A program made the translations under genes and the position numbers. The notes under the pieces were generated by a model, which saw only the letters and a list, made by a program, of their open reading frames with translations, was not told where the DNA came from and did no database searches. Of a stretch of 64,000 nucleotides of DNA, positions 25,810 to 34,105 are shown piece after piece; the first letter of the stretch is position 1; each line of letters starts with the position of its first letter. The stretch is from positions 248,001 to 312,000 of the forward strand of contig NZ_CANMTQ010000001.1 of NCBI RefSeq assembly GCF_947500835.1, written 5' to 3'. This DNA is from an uncultured Halomonas sp. (lineage in GTDB: Bacteria > Pseudomonadota > Gammaproteobacteria > Pseudomonadales > Halomonadaceae).

Positions 25810-27030
25810 TCAATGACTCATGGCAAGGCGAAAAGAGGCACGCAGGTTAGCCGCGGAATGCTGCCAAGTAAAATGCCGGGCACGCAATCGCCCTGCTTCC
25901 TGCAGGGAGTGCCTGAGGGCGCTGTCGTCCTGCAGCCGCTCCAGGGCCTGACGAATGGCGCCGGTATCGTCCGGATCGACCTTGAGGGCGGCATCCGCCG
26001 CGACTTCCCGGGTGGCGGTGCGATCCGCGGTAATCACCGGCACGCCGGCGGCCATGGCCTCGATGACCGGCATGCCGAAGCCTTCATAACGCGACAAATA
26101 GGCAAACAATGTGGCATTGGCGTACAGCGCCGGCAGATCCGCGTCCTGAATGTAACCCAGCTGGCGCACACGACCGTCTTCAATAGCATTCAGCGCCTTT
26201 TGTGACAGCGGCTCATCGCCCCATCCCCGCTGCCCTGCCAAGAGTAGCGGGCATTCCCGTTGACGCTCCAGGGATTGATCAAGAAAGGCATCAAGCAGGC
26301 GCGGCAGATTCTTGCGTGGCTCCAGCGTCCCCACGCTCAAACAATAGTGCTCCGGCAGATCGTGACGCTTACGCACTCGTTCGCGCTGGTGGGCGTCCAC
26401 GTCAAAAAAGCGCTCGGCAACACCAGGGGAAACGATGTCGATGCGGGCCGGGTCGATGTCAAAAAGCGCGGTCAGCTCGTTCGCGGTGAATTGGGAGACC
26501 ACGTTGATGCGGGTGGCGCCGGCAAGGCTTGCCTTGAGATGGCGTTCGAGAAAGGCGATGCGATCACTCGGGTGATACTCGGGAAAGCGCCGGTGGGAAA
26601 GATCGTGCACCGTGATTATGCTTCTGCCGGGCCAGGGCAGGCGCACATAGTTGGGCTCCCAGTAAAGTGCATCCTTCGGGTTCGGTTGCCGGGTAGCGTA
26701 GCGGCGCAGCATGAGTCCCGTTGCCTTGTGATACAGATAGCGGGTCGCGCCGTTACGCAGATAGCGCCTGGCCCATTGGGACAGGCGCCCTTCCGGTGCC
26801 GGCGATGATGTTTCAGCGGCAGCGGGCTCATCCCCGGCGTGGTCTTTGAAATCGGGATGACCACCCAAGAGCGGATGATCGCTGTTCAGGCGAATGATGC
26901 GCGGTCCGAGAAGGCCGGCTATTTGATCGCCTTCGGACTCCTTAACCAGCTCTCTTGTAAGCTCTCGCGTGTAGTGGCCAATGCCGGTGAGGGGCTTGAG
27001 CAGCGGTTCCAGATTGATGATCAGATTCAT
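25810..27030 (-). CDS. GT4-family glycosyltransferase, mannosyltransferase-like
   Basis: 406 aa. Start MNLIINLEPLLKPLTGIGHYTREL; core features TVHDLSHRRFPEYHP, NVVSQFTANELTALF, LSVGTLEPRKNLPRLLDAF, LFAYLSRYEGFGMPVIEAMAAGVPVIT. The TLEPRKN and EGFGMPVIEAM patterns belong to GT4 mannosyltransferases such as those of the E. coli O8/O9 loci. It overlaps the upstream GT gene by four bases. Given ManC (GDP-mannose) two genes upstream and Wzm/Wzt directly downstream, a role in adding mannose to the exported chain is likely, but donor and linkage are inferred. Confidence 0.85.
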   Translation of the reverse strand: MNLIINLEPLLKPLTGIGHYTRELTRELVKESEGDQIAGLLGPRIIRLNSDHPLLGGHPDFKDHAGDEPAAAETSSPAPEGRLSQWARRYLRNGATRYLYHKATGLMLRRYATRQPNPKDALYWEPNYVRLPWPGRSIITVHDLSHRRFPEYHPSDRIAFLERHLKASLAGATRINVVSQFTANELTALFDIDPARIDIVSPGVAERFFDVDAHQRERVRKRHDLPEHYCLSVGTLEPRKNLPRLLDAFLDQSLERQRECPLLLAGQRGWGDEPLSQKALNAIEDGRVRQLGYIQDADLPALYANATLFAYLSRYEGFGMPVIEAMAAGVPVITADRTATREVAADAALKVDPDDTGAIRQALERLQDDSALRHSLQEAGRLRARHFTWQHSAANLRASFRLAMSH

Positions 27031-28313
27031 GATGGTTCGCGGGGCAGTTCTGCCTTCTCCACAAGCCCTGTCGTTTCCAGTAGCCCTGCGGTCTCCAATA
27101 AAGAATGCAGGCGCTGCCAGAACGTTTCCTCGGAAAAGCGCTCCGCATTGCGCCGGCAGGCCTGGGGCGAAAACTGGCGCACCTCGAATCCCAGGATCGC
27201 CTCGCGCAGGCTCTGCGGGCTGTGGTGCTGGAAGAATACGCCGGTGGCATTCTCGTCGTCCGGGTGGCTCGCTGGACGCACTGTTTCCCGAGCGCCGCCC
27301 TGGCCAAAGGCGATCACCGGTGTGCCGCAGGCCTGGGCTTCCAAGGGCAGAATACCGAAGTCCTCGTTGGCGGCGAAGATGAACCCCCTGGCGCGAGACA
27401 GATAATCCTGCAGCACCTCATCCTCGCAGTAACCCAGCACTTCGATGTTGGACGCTCCCTGGGCCATTTTCGTCAAGCGCTCCCGTTCCGGCCCATCGCC
27501 GATGATGACCAGCCGTCGATCAGGCAGCGCCAGAAAGGTCTCGAGAATCAGATCCAGGCGCTTGTAGGGCACCAGTCGGGAGGCCGCCAGGTAGAAGTCG
27601 TCCCGGGGTCCGGCATTGCATTCAAGCCGATTGACTGCCACCGGCGGATGCAGCACCTTCGCGTCGCGCCGGTAGTACTTCTTGATGCGCCCGGCCACGT
27701 TGGCGGAATTGGCCCAGAAATGATCCACCTGAGTCGAGGAAAAGTAGTCCCATTGGCGCAACCGATAGAGGACATGCCGGGCCAGCCAGGAAAGCGGTGG
27801 CTTCAGGCCGGCATCCTTCAAGTAGCGCTCCTTCATGTCCCAGGCATAGCGAATCGGGGTGTGGCAGTAGCAGATATGGGTCTGCTGGGGATGAGTGATC
27901 ACGCCCTTTGCCACCGCATGACTCGATGAGAGGACCAGGTCGTAGCCGCTGACGTCAAACTGCTCGATGGCGAAGGGCATCAGGGGCAGAAAGTGGCGAT
28001 AGTGTTTTTTCGCGAAGGGAAGGCGTTGAAGAAAGCTGGTGGTGATCTTGTGACCTTTCAGCCATTCCCGTTGCGGACCCGGCAGGTTATCGACCAAGGT
28101 GAAGATATCCGCCTGGGGGAAGGCCCGCAGAAGTGCATCGAGTACTTTTTCCGCGCCACCGTTGGTCACCAGCCAATCGTGGACGATAACCACTCGCCAA
28201 GGCGACGTTACTTGTCGCAGGCGCGCCAGGGGCAGCGCTGCTGCCGCCTGGTGCGGGGCTTCTTCATGCAGATAGACGCGCTCCTTCGTGGATACGTCGC
28301 TTCCTTCAGGCAT
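27027..28313 (-). CDS. GT4-family glycosyltransferase, WbaZ-like
   Basis: 428 aa. After a 40-residue polar leader come VVIVHDWLVTNGGAEKVLDALLRAFP, SSHAVAKGVITHPQQTHICYCHTPIRYAWDM, YYRRDAKVLHPPV, AASRLVPYKRLDLI, RLVIIGDGPERERL and FGILPLEAQACGTPVIAFGQGGA. This combination (VHDWL, CYCHTPIRY-WD, ASRLVPYKR) is typical of WbaZ/WbdB-like mannosyltransferases. It overlaps manC by eight bases upstream and the next GT by four bases downstream. It probably transfers mannose or a related GDP-sugar to the growing lipid-linked chain on the cytoplasmic side; the exact linkage is not readable. Confidence 0.85.
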   Translation of the reverse strand: MPEGSDVSTKERVYLHEEAPHQAAAALPLARLRQVTSPWRVVIVHDWLVTNGGAEKVLDALLRAFPQADIFTLVDNLPGPQREWLKGHKITTSFLQRLPFAKKHYRHFLPLMPFAIEQFDVSGYDLVLSSSHAVAKGVITHPQQTHICYCHTPIRYAWDMKERYLKDAGLKPPLSWLARHVLYRLRQWDYFSSTQVDHFWANSANVAGRIKKYYRRDAKVLHPPVAVNRLECNAGPRDDFYLAASRLVPYKRLDLILETFLALPDRRLVIIGDGPERERLTKMAQGASNIEVLGYCEDEVLQDYLSRARGFIFAANEDFGILPLEAQACGTPVIAFGQGGARETVRPASHPDDENATGVFFQHHSPQSLREAILGFEVRQFSPQACRRNAERFSEETFWQRLHSLLETAGLLETTGLVEKAELPREPS

Positions 28314-29778
28314 CCTGACCCTCGGTAGCCGCTTGATCGGCTACTCGCCCGTAGACATCGTTGAATCGCACGATATCGTCTTCCCCCAGATAGCTGCCGG
28401 TCTGTACCTCGATCAAACGCAGGGGAATGACGCCGGGGTTCTCTAGCCGGTGTACCGTGCCCAGGGAAATATAAGTGGACTCATCCTCGGACAGCAGAAA
28501 GCTTTTCATGTCCCCGGTGTCGCCGTGGCCGTGGCCTTGGGTCACCTTGGCGGTGCCCTGCACCACGACCCAGTGCTCGGCGCGGTGATAGTGCATCTGC
28601 AGCGATAGCGTCTGACCCGGATTGACCACGATCTCCTTTACCTGAAAGCCGTCGCTGATGACCATGGTGCGGTAATGCCCCCAGGGGCGATACACGCACT
28701 TGTGAACATGGCCTTCGCTGCGATGCTGGGCTTTCAGGATATTGACGATCTGCTTGGTGTCCTGCACATGATCCCGGTGCGACACCAATACCGCGTCGTC
28801 GGTCTCGACGATGATCAGGTCCTGGACCCCCACCGCCGCGACCAGGCGCGAGTCGCTGCGCACGAAGCTGTCCTTGACGCCGTGCAACAGCACGTCGCCC
28901 TGAGTGGCGTTGCCATCGTCATCCTTGGTGGTGCTGTTGAGCGCGTGAATCGCATCCCAGGCGCCGATGTCGTTCCAGCCCGGGTCCATGGGCACCACCG
29001 CTGCGCGCTGGGTATGCTCCATGACCGCGTAATCGATGGAGTCGCTGGGGCAATCCGCAAAGGCCTTGGCGCCGATACGCAGAAAGTCCAGATCTTCCTG
29101 GCGCTGGGCGAAGGCGGCGTCGCAGCATTCAAGAATTTGCGGCGCGTGCTGGGCGATTTCCGTCAGATACTGCTTGGCGTTGAACAGGAAGATGCCGCTG
29201 TTCCAGACATAGTTGCCGCTATCCAGATACTGCTGGGCACGCTCCCGATCCGGCTTCTCGACGAAGGCATCGACCCGATAGCCCGCCCCCAGCGCTTCGC
29301 CCTTGCTGATATAGCCGTAGCCGGTGTTGGGGGAATGCGGCGTGATGCCGAAGGTCACCAGATGGCCCTGCTCTACCAGAGCAAGACCTTGTTCCACTGC
29401 CGCAACAAACGCATCAACCCGTTCGATGACATGATCCGCCGGCATGACCAGAAGCTGCAGCTCGTCGTCCAGTTCCAGTGCCGCCAGCGCCGCCAGGGTC
29501 AGCGCCGGCGCGGTATTACGTCCGTCTGGTTCCAGCAGGATGCGAAAGGGAGTGACGCCAAGCTCCTGCAGCTGCTCCGCCACCAGAAAACGGTGCTGTT
29601 CGTTGCACACCAGCAGCGGCGGCAGGCACTGCGGGATATTCTCGGTGCGCCGAATGGCCTCCTGCAGCAGCGTCAAGGTCTGCGAGTTGAGCTTGAGAAA
29701 CTGCTTCGGGTAGTGCTCCCGGGACACCGGCCACAAACGGGAACCGGAACCGCCGGATAATATGACGGGTAATATCAT
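28306..29778 (-). CDS. manC: Mannose-1-phosphate guanylyltransferase / mannose-6-phosphate isomerase
   Basis: 490 aa from ATG 29778 (GGAG upstream); an extended frame to 29817 lacks support. N-terminal nucleotidyltransferase: ILPVILSGGSGSRLWPVSREHYPKQFL, LLEPDGRNTAPA, VDAFVEKPD. C-terminal cupin isomerase: RPWGHYRTMVISDGFQVKEIVVNPGQTLSLQMHYHRAEHWVVVQGTAKV. This is the bifunctional AlgA/ManC type, making GDP-mannose from fructose 6-phosphate with phosphomannomutase (not in this window). Located between the initiating transferase (13 bases away) and the glycosyltransferases, it marks mannose or a GDP-mannose-derived sugar in the polymer. Confidence 0.95.
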   Translation of the reverse strand: MILPVILSGGSGSRLWPVSREHYPKQFLKLNSQTLTLLQEAIRRTENIPQCLPPLLVCNEQHRFLVAEQLQELGVTPFRILLEPDGRNTAPALTLAALAALELDDELQLLVMPADHVIERVDAFVAAVEQGLALVEQGHLVTFGITPHSPNTGYGYISKGEALGAGYRVDAFVEKPDRERAQQYLDSGNYVWNSGIFLFNAKQYLTEIAQHAPQILECCDAAFAQRQEDLDFLRIGAKAFADCPSDSIDYAVMEHTQRAAVVPMDPGWNDIGAWDAIHALNSTTKDDDGNATQGDVLLHGVKDSFVRSDSRLVAAVGVQDLIIVETDDAVLVSHRDHVQDTKQIVNILKAQHRSEGHVHKCVYRPWGHYRTMVISDGFQVKEIVVNPGQTLSLQMHYHRAEHWVVVQGTAKVTQGHGHGDTGDMKSFLLSEDESTYISLGTVHRLENPGVIPLRLIEVQTGSYLGEDDIVRFNDVYGRVADQAATEGQDA

Positions 29779-29791
29779 GAATGCTCCAGCG

Positions 29792-31165
29792 TCAAGGTTT
29801 GTCGTTGATAAACCCACGCTTAATAGTCAGCAACAGTATCTTCAGATCCAGTCCCAGCGACCAATTGTTTATATAGTAGAGGTCGTATTCGATACGTTTT
29901 TGCATGGCGCTCACGTCTTCGGTGATACCACGCAGGCCATGAACCTGGGCCCAGCCGGTAATGCCGGGCTTGACCCGATTGCGCTGCATGTAGGCGCTGA
30001 TCAGATCCTTGTACATGGCATTATGATCCGTTGCATGGGGTCTTGGCCCCACCAGGGACATGCGGCCCTGCAGTACGTTATAGAATTGCGGCAACTCGTC
30101 AAGACTAGTCTGCCTCAACCAGTAGCCTAAACGCGTAATCCTTGCGTCTCCGTACCTGGCCTGACAGGTGCCTTTTTCCGGCGTGTGCAGTTTCATGCTG
30201 CGAAACTTGTAGATCTTGAAGCGCTTGCCATCCAGGCCGTGACGGTACTGCTTGAAGAGTATCGGCCAGCCCATGGTGAGCCAGACGCACAGGCCAATGA
30301 TCACTGCCACGGGCAGGAAGATGAGAAACAGTAGCGTGCCCAGCAATCGGTCTTCCAGGGTCTTGATGAAGCGTGCCGGGCCATTCAGGGGGCTGTAGTT
30401 CAAATCGATGGAAAACATGTCCGCTACCTGGGCCATGCGGTGATTGAGCAGGCGCACATCGGAAAGATCCGGAAAATAGCGAAGATCCACGGGAACGCTC
30501 ACCAGCGCATCCGCCAACCGGTTGACGATACTGCCGTCGCTCAAGGGGTAGCTCAGCCAGATCTCGTTGAAGTTGCGCTGGAAGGCGGAATCGCTGGCGA
30601 GCTGTCGCACGGCTTTCATGACCTGGGCTTCGTCATCGTGAACGATGGTGCGGTCGATGCGATAACCGACGTAGGGCATTCCACTGAGTCGCCGGCGAAC
30701 GTGCTCCAGGTTCTCGGGTCGACCGATGAACAGCACGGACTTGAGGTTGTAGCCGCTGGCCCGCAAACGGCGCAGATAAATATAAAGCGCGCCCCTCAGG
30801 AACAAGCCGGCGAACAGCACCCCGATGCTGGAAAAGCCCATCCATAGCCGGGAATAGATGTAGCCGCTCTGGGTCATTACCAGAAACACGCTGATGAGCA
30901 GTACCGTGACCAGCCAGCTTGCCACGTAGGTACCGAACATGCTGAAGACGCTGCGCCCGCGCCAGGGCTTGTAGAGGCCGAAGGTTTCGCCGATGGCGGG
31001 CAGAAGCAAGCCGCCGGCAATGATCAGTAGATGATACTCGACGGGATCAACGGGTATTCGAGACGAAAGACACCAAAGAAAAAACATGCTCACAGAAACG
31101 GCGATGGCGGCATCGAAGCCGCGCATCACCATTCGTAGCATGTCGTTGTTCGCGTTGCGAAGCAT
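29792..31165 (-). CDS. Undecaprenyl-phosphate sugar phosphotransferase (WcaJ/WbaP type)
   Basis: 457 aa from ATG 31165. Four to five N-terminal membrane segments (residues 15-130), a nucleotide-binding-like middle part (LKSVLFIGRPENLEHVRRRL), a further membrane helix near 285-305, and the conserved C-terminal catalytic domain: YKFRSMKLHTPE, TRLGYWLRQTSLDELPQFYNVLQGRMSLVGPRPH, RNRVKPGITGWAQVHGLRG. It loads the first sugar phosphate (often glucose) on undecaprenyl phosphate. It begins six bases after the TolC-like gene, linking the secretion genes and polymer genes in one transcript. The starter sugar cannot be stated for certain. Confidence 0.95.
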   Translation of the reverse strand: MLRNANNDMLRMVMRGFDAAIAVSVSMFFLWCLSSRIPVDPVEYHLLIIAGGLLLPAIGETFGLYKPWRGRSVFSMFGTYVASWLVTVLLISVFLVMTQSGYIYSRLWMGFSSIGVLFAGLFLRGALYIYLRRLRASGYNLKSVLFIGRPENLEHVRRRLSGMPYVGYRIDRTIVHDDEAQVMKAVRQLASDSAFQRNFNEIWLSYPLSDGSIVNRLADALVSVPVDLRYFPDLSDVRLLNHRMAQVADMFSIDLNYSPLNGPARFIKTLEDRLLGTLLFLIFLPVAVIIGLCVWLTMGWPILFKQYRHGLDGKRFKIYKFRSMKLHTPEKGTCQARYGDARITRLGYWLRQTSLDELPQFYNVLQGRMSLVGPRPHATDHNAMYKDLISAYMQRNRVKPGITGWAQVHGLRGITEDVSAMQKRIEYDLYYINNWSLGLDLKILLLTIKRGFINDKP

Positions 31166-31171
31166 CAACCC

Positions 31172-32710
31172 CTATCCCGATATGCGCGACAGCAGCGATG
31201 TCACCTCGACTAGATCCTGGGTGTCCAAGTCCCCCACTGCTGCCTCCAGATTCAAGTTATCAAGCAGATACTGGCGGACGACTTCAACGAATTGAATGCG
31301 CAGATCATAGAGCTCCGCGCGGGCATCGAGCACATCCACCAGATCACGCAGACCCAATTTCTCACCTTTCTCCGCGGCTTCCAGGAAAAGACGGCTGGAC
31401 TCGATGGAGCGTTTGAGCGCCTCGATCTGTCGCACATCGCCATTCAGGCTGCGTAGTCGCTTACGCACCTCTTGGCGCGCCAGATTGAGAGTATTCGTAT
31501 AAGACGCTTCGCTGGCAAGTACCGTCAGCTCTCCTTGTCTAACGCTCGCGCTAGTATAGCCCCCGCGATAGATAGGCACATTAAGCTCGACGCTTGCGGA
31601 TGCATTTTCGCTTTCGCGAAAGGGGTCGTTGGAACTGCGATCCGAGTAGGCCAGGTTGAGGTTCAGTTCGGGGTAATGGCCGGCGCGACGTATTTCGGTA
31701 TCTTCCCGGGCGACCTGCTGCTGCTGCTTGGCCAACTGCACCTCGACATTGCCGCCGGTACGGGAAAGCCAGTCCTTTTCCTCGCCCCAGTCGCTGGCCA
31801 CCGCCAGGGTGCCGAGATCTCCCAGGGCGACGCCGGTGAATTCCGGCAACTGGCCTGTAAGACGCTGCAGATCGCTCAGGGCGTTGTCCAGTTCGTTCTC
31901 CGCACGAATCTGATCCGCCACGGCCTGATCCCGCCGGGACTGGGACTCGAACAGATTGATGCGATCACCGACGCCCAAGTCGTAGGCGCGCTGGGCCTGC
32001 TTGACCTGCAGGTTGAGTGCTTCACGCTTGGAATCGAGCAGCCCCAGCTTGCGCGAGGCAAGATAGGCATCAAGATAGGCTTCGGCGACACCCAGGGCCA
32101 GATCCCGCTCGGCAACCGCGACCTGCAGTTCTGCGGCGTTCTGCTGCGCCTCGGCCTTGCCGACCTGGCGCCAGCGTTCGAGGCTGAACAATGGCTGGGT
32201 CACCTGTATCTGCCAGGTGGTGTCGTCGGTCCTGCCTATATAGCGGGTTTCGTTGTCCGGGTCGGCAAGTTCGTTGGCTGGGTCGAAATCCGGATTGCCG
32301 GTGTAGTAGTTGTCCGAGTCCTGATAGACATAGCCGGCGCTGGCATCCACCTGGGGCCTCAACCCTGCCTTGGCCTGGGGCACCTGCTGGGCCGTGGCCT
32401 GCATATCGTAGCGCTGACTGGCAAGCTCGGCGTCATGATCCAGGGCCAGGCCGAACAGCGCCGACAGCGAAGGCAGTGCGGCTACGACGCTTTCGTCTTC
32501 CACGGGAAAGGCGCCGGTACCAAGGTTTTCCTGGGTCTGGGGCATTTGAGCTTGAGGCATTCGAGCCTGGGCTACCTGCGCCTGCGCTTGCCGAACCTCG
32601 GCTTGCTCAAAGAAAGACATGTCTTGAGCGCTGGCCAACGGAGACAGCAGCGATCCCAGGGTCAAACCGGCCAGGGGCAGTAACGGATATGGCTTTTTTG
32701 AAACTGACAC
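31172..32710 (-). CDS. TolC-family outer-membrane channel of the type I secretion system
   Basis: 512 aa from a GTG at 32710, whose ribosome site GGAGG lies inside the end of the adaptor gene. A signal peptide is visible (KKPYPLLPLAGLTLGSLLSPLASAQ). A Gln/Ala-rich stretch (residues 40-60) precedes two TolC-like repeats: LAFDHDAELASQRYDMQATAQQVPQAKAGLRPQVDASAGY-type (in part: QAKAGLRPQVDASAGYVY), DLALGVAEAYLDAYLA, AYDLGVGDRINLFESQSRRDQA, then PELNLNLAYSDRSS, NVPIYRGGYTSASVRQ and EKGEKLGLRDLVDVLDAR. It forms the outer-membrane duct for substrates of the ATPase and adaptor upstream. Six bases separate it from the adaptor stop. Confidence 0.95.
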   Translation of the reverse strand: MSVSKKPYPLLPLAGLTLGSLLSPLASAQDMSFFEQAEVRQAQAQVAQARMPQAQMPQTQENLGTGAFPVEDESVVAALPSLSALFGLALDHDAELASQRYDMQATAQQVPQAKAGLRPQVDASAGYVYQDSDNYYTGNPDFDPANELADPDNETRYIGRTDDTTWQIQVTQPLFSLERWRQVGKAEAQQNAAELQVAVAERDLALGVAEAYLDAYLASRKLGLLDSKREALNLQVKQAQRAYDLGVGDRINLFESQSRRDQAVADQIRAENELDNALSDLQRLTGQLPEFTGVALGDLGTLAVASDWGEEKDWLSRTGGNVEVQLAKQQQQVAREDTEIRRAGHYPELNLNLAYSDRSSNDPFRESENASASVELNVPIYRGGYTSASVRQGELTVLASEASYTNTLNLARQEVRKRLRSLNGDVRQIEALKRSIESSRLFLEAAEKGEKLGLRDLVDVLDARAELYDLRIQFVEVVRQYLLDNLNLEAAVGDLDTQDLVEVTSLLSRISG

Positions 32711-32716
32711 GACGAT

Positions 32717-34105
32717 CTATTCCTCCTGCATGGCGCGTGCCAGCATGTCGGTGATGGGCTTGGCGATGTAACTGGCGAAGGTACGCTCACCGGTGCGAAT
32801 CATGACTTCCGCCGGCATTCCCGCCAGCAGCTGCATGCTTTCGGTCATGTCCCGCGCCCCCTGCTCCGTCACCTTGATGCGCGCCTTGTAGTAGTAGGCG
32901 CCAGTGGCCTCATCCTGGAAGGTGTCCGCACTGACGTGAATGACCTCGCCCTCGATGACGTTGCTCAAACGTTGATTGAAGGCGCTGAAGCGTATTTCCG
33001 CCTCCTGGCCGCGATAGACATTGTCCACGTCCCGATCCGGCACCCGAGCTTCGACCACGAATCCATCGCCGGAAGGCACCACTTCCATGATCGGGTCTCC
33101 GGGCTTGACCACCGCACCCAGGGTATGCACCTGCAAACCCACCACGGTGCCGGAAACCGGGGCCAGAACGGTGGTACGCTCGACCTGGTCGCTCAGGGCG
33201 GTAATGCGCTCTTCCGCGTCGGCAATGCTGACCTGGGCTTCCCGCAGGCGTTCGCCGATCTCTTTCTGAAACTCCTGCTGCTTGACCTGTTTCTGTACCT
33301 TGTTCTCGCTGATCTGGGACTTCAGTCGGGCGATCTCGGAGCGGTGCTGGGCGATCTCGCCTTCGTACTGCAGAATCTGGCGTTCAAGTTCCCGCACTCG
33401 TTGATTGTCACCCAGCCCTTCCTTGTACAAGGAGCGGTAGTCGCCGGCTTCTTCTTTCAGGGAGCGCAGCCGGGAGCGGTTGTTGCTGATCATCGACTCG
33501 AGGCCCTGGATCTGTTGACGCATCTGCACGACCTGCTCGTCCAGCGCTTCCAGGGTGCCCTGCAGCGCATCCCGGCGAGCGGTGAACAGCGCATTCTGTA
33601 CCGCCAGCACTTCATTGACCCGCTGGGAATCGCTGTCGAGCAGCTCATCCGGGAAGTCCAGGGTGTCGCTTCCCTCCTGTTCCGCCAGCAGGCGCACCTC
33701 TGCGGCCCGGTTGATCAGGTATTGGGAACGGGCGATCTGCAGCTGCGAAAGCGCCTGGGTATTGTTCAGTATCACGACTGGCTCCCCGGCCTCTACATGG
33801 TCGCCATCCCTGACCAGGATATCCTTGACGATGCCGCCCTCGAAATGCTGCACCGTCTTCTTGAAGGATTCGACGGACACGGAACCCGGCGCCACCACCG
33901 CCACCGCAAGATTGGCGGTGGCCGCCCAGCCGCCGAAACCGCCGAAGGCCACCAGCAGAATGCCGAACCCCAGACGGCGATAGCGCTTGTCCGAGGTGGG
34001 CAGCTTGCCCGCCGATGGCGCGGCGCTGCCAGGCAGAGCCTGCTGGGGGGTGACATCGATGCTGCGATTGTCGCGATCGCTTGAAGCCTTGGTTTTGTCG
34101 TTCAT
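32717..34105 (-). CDS. HlyD-family periplasmic adaptor of the type I secretion system
   Basis: 462 aa. One N-terminal membrane helix (LGFGILLVAFGGFGGWAATANLAVAVVAPGSVS, in part), the lipoyl half-motif GGIVKDILVRDGDHVEAGEPVVIL, long coiled coil (residues about 160-305), and the second half-motif VSGTVVGLQVHTLGAVVKPGDPIMEVVP, then the family end PAEVMIRTGERTFASYIAKPITDMLARAMQE. This is the PrtE/HlyD type I secretion adaptor. It overlaps the ATPase gene by four bases. It bridges the inner-membrane ATPase and the TolC-like channel. Confidence 0.95.
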   Translation of the reverse strand: MNDKTKASSDRDNRSIDVTPQQALPGSAAPSAGKLPTSDKRYRRLGFGILLVAFGGFGGWAATANLAVAVVAPGSVSVESFKKTVQHFEGGIVKDILVRDGDHVEAGEPVVILNNTQALSQLQIARSQYLINRAAEVRLLAEQEGSDTLDFPDELLDSDSQRVNEVLAVQNALFTARRDALQGTLEALDEQVVQMRQQIQGLESMISNNRSRLRSLKEEAGDYRSLYKEGLGDNQRVRELERQILQYEGEIAQHRSEIARLKSQISENKVQKQVKQQEFQKEIGERLREAQVSIADAEERITALSDQVERTTVLAPVSGTVVGLQVHTLGAVVKPGDPIMEVVPSGDGFVVEARVPDRDVDNVYRGQEAEIRFSAFNQRLSNVIEGEVIHVSADTFQDEATGAYYYKARIKVTEQGARDMTESMQLLAGMPAEVMIRTGERTFASYIAKPITDMLARAMQEE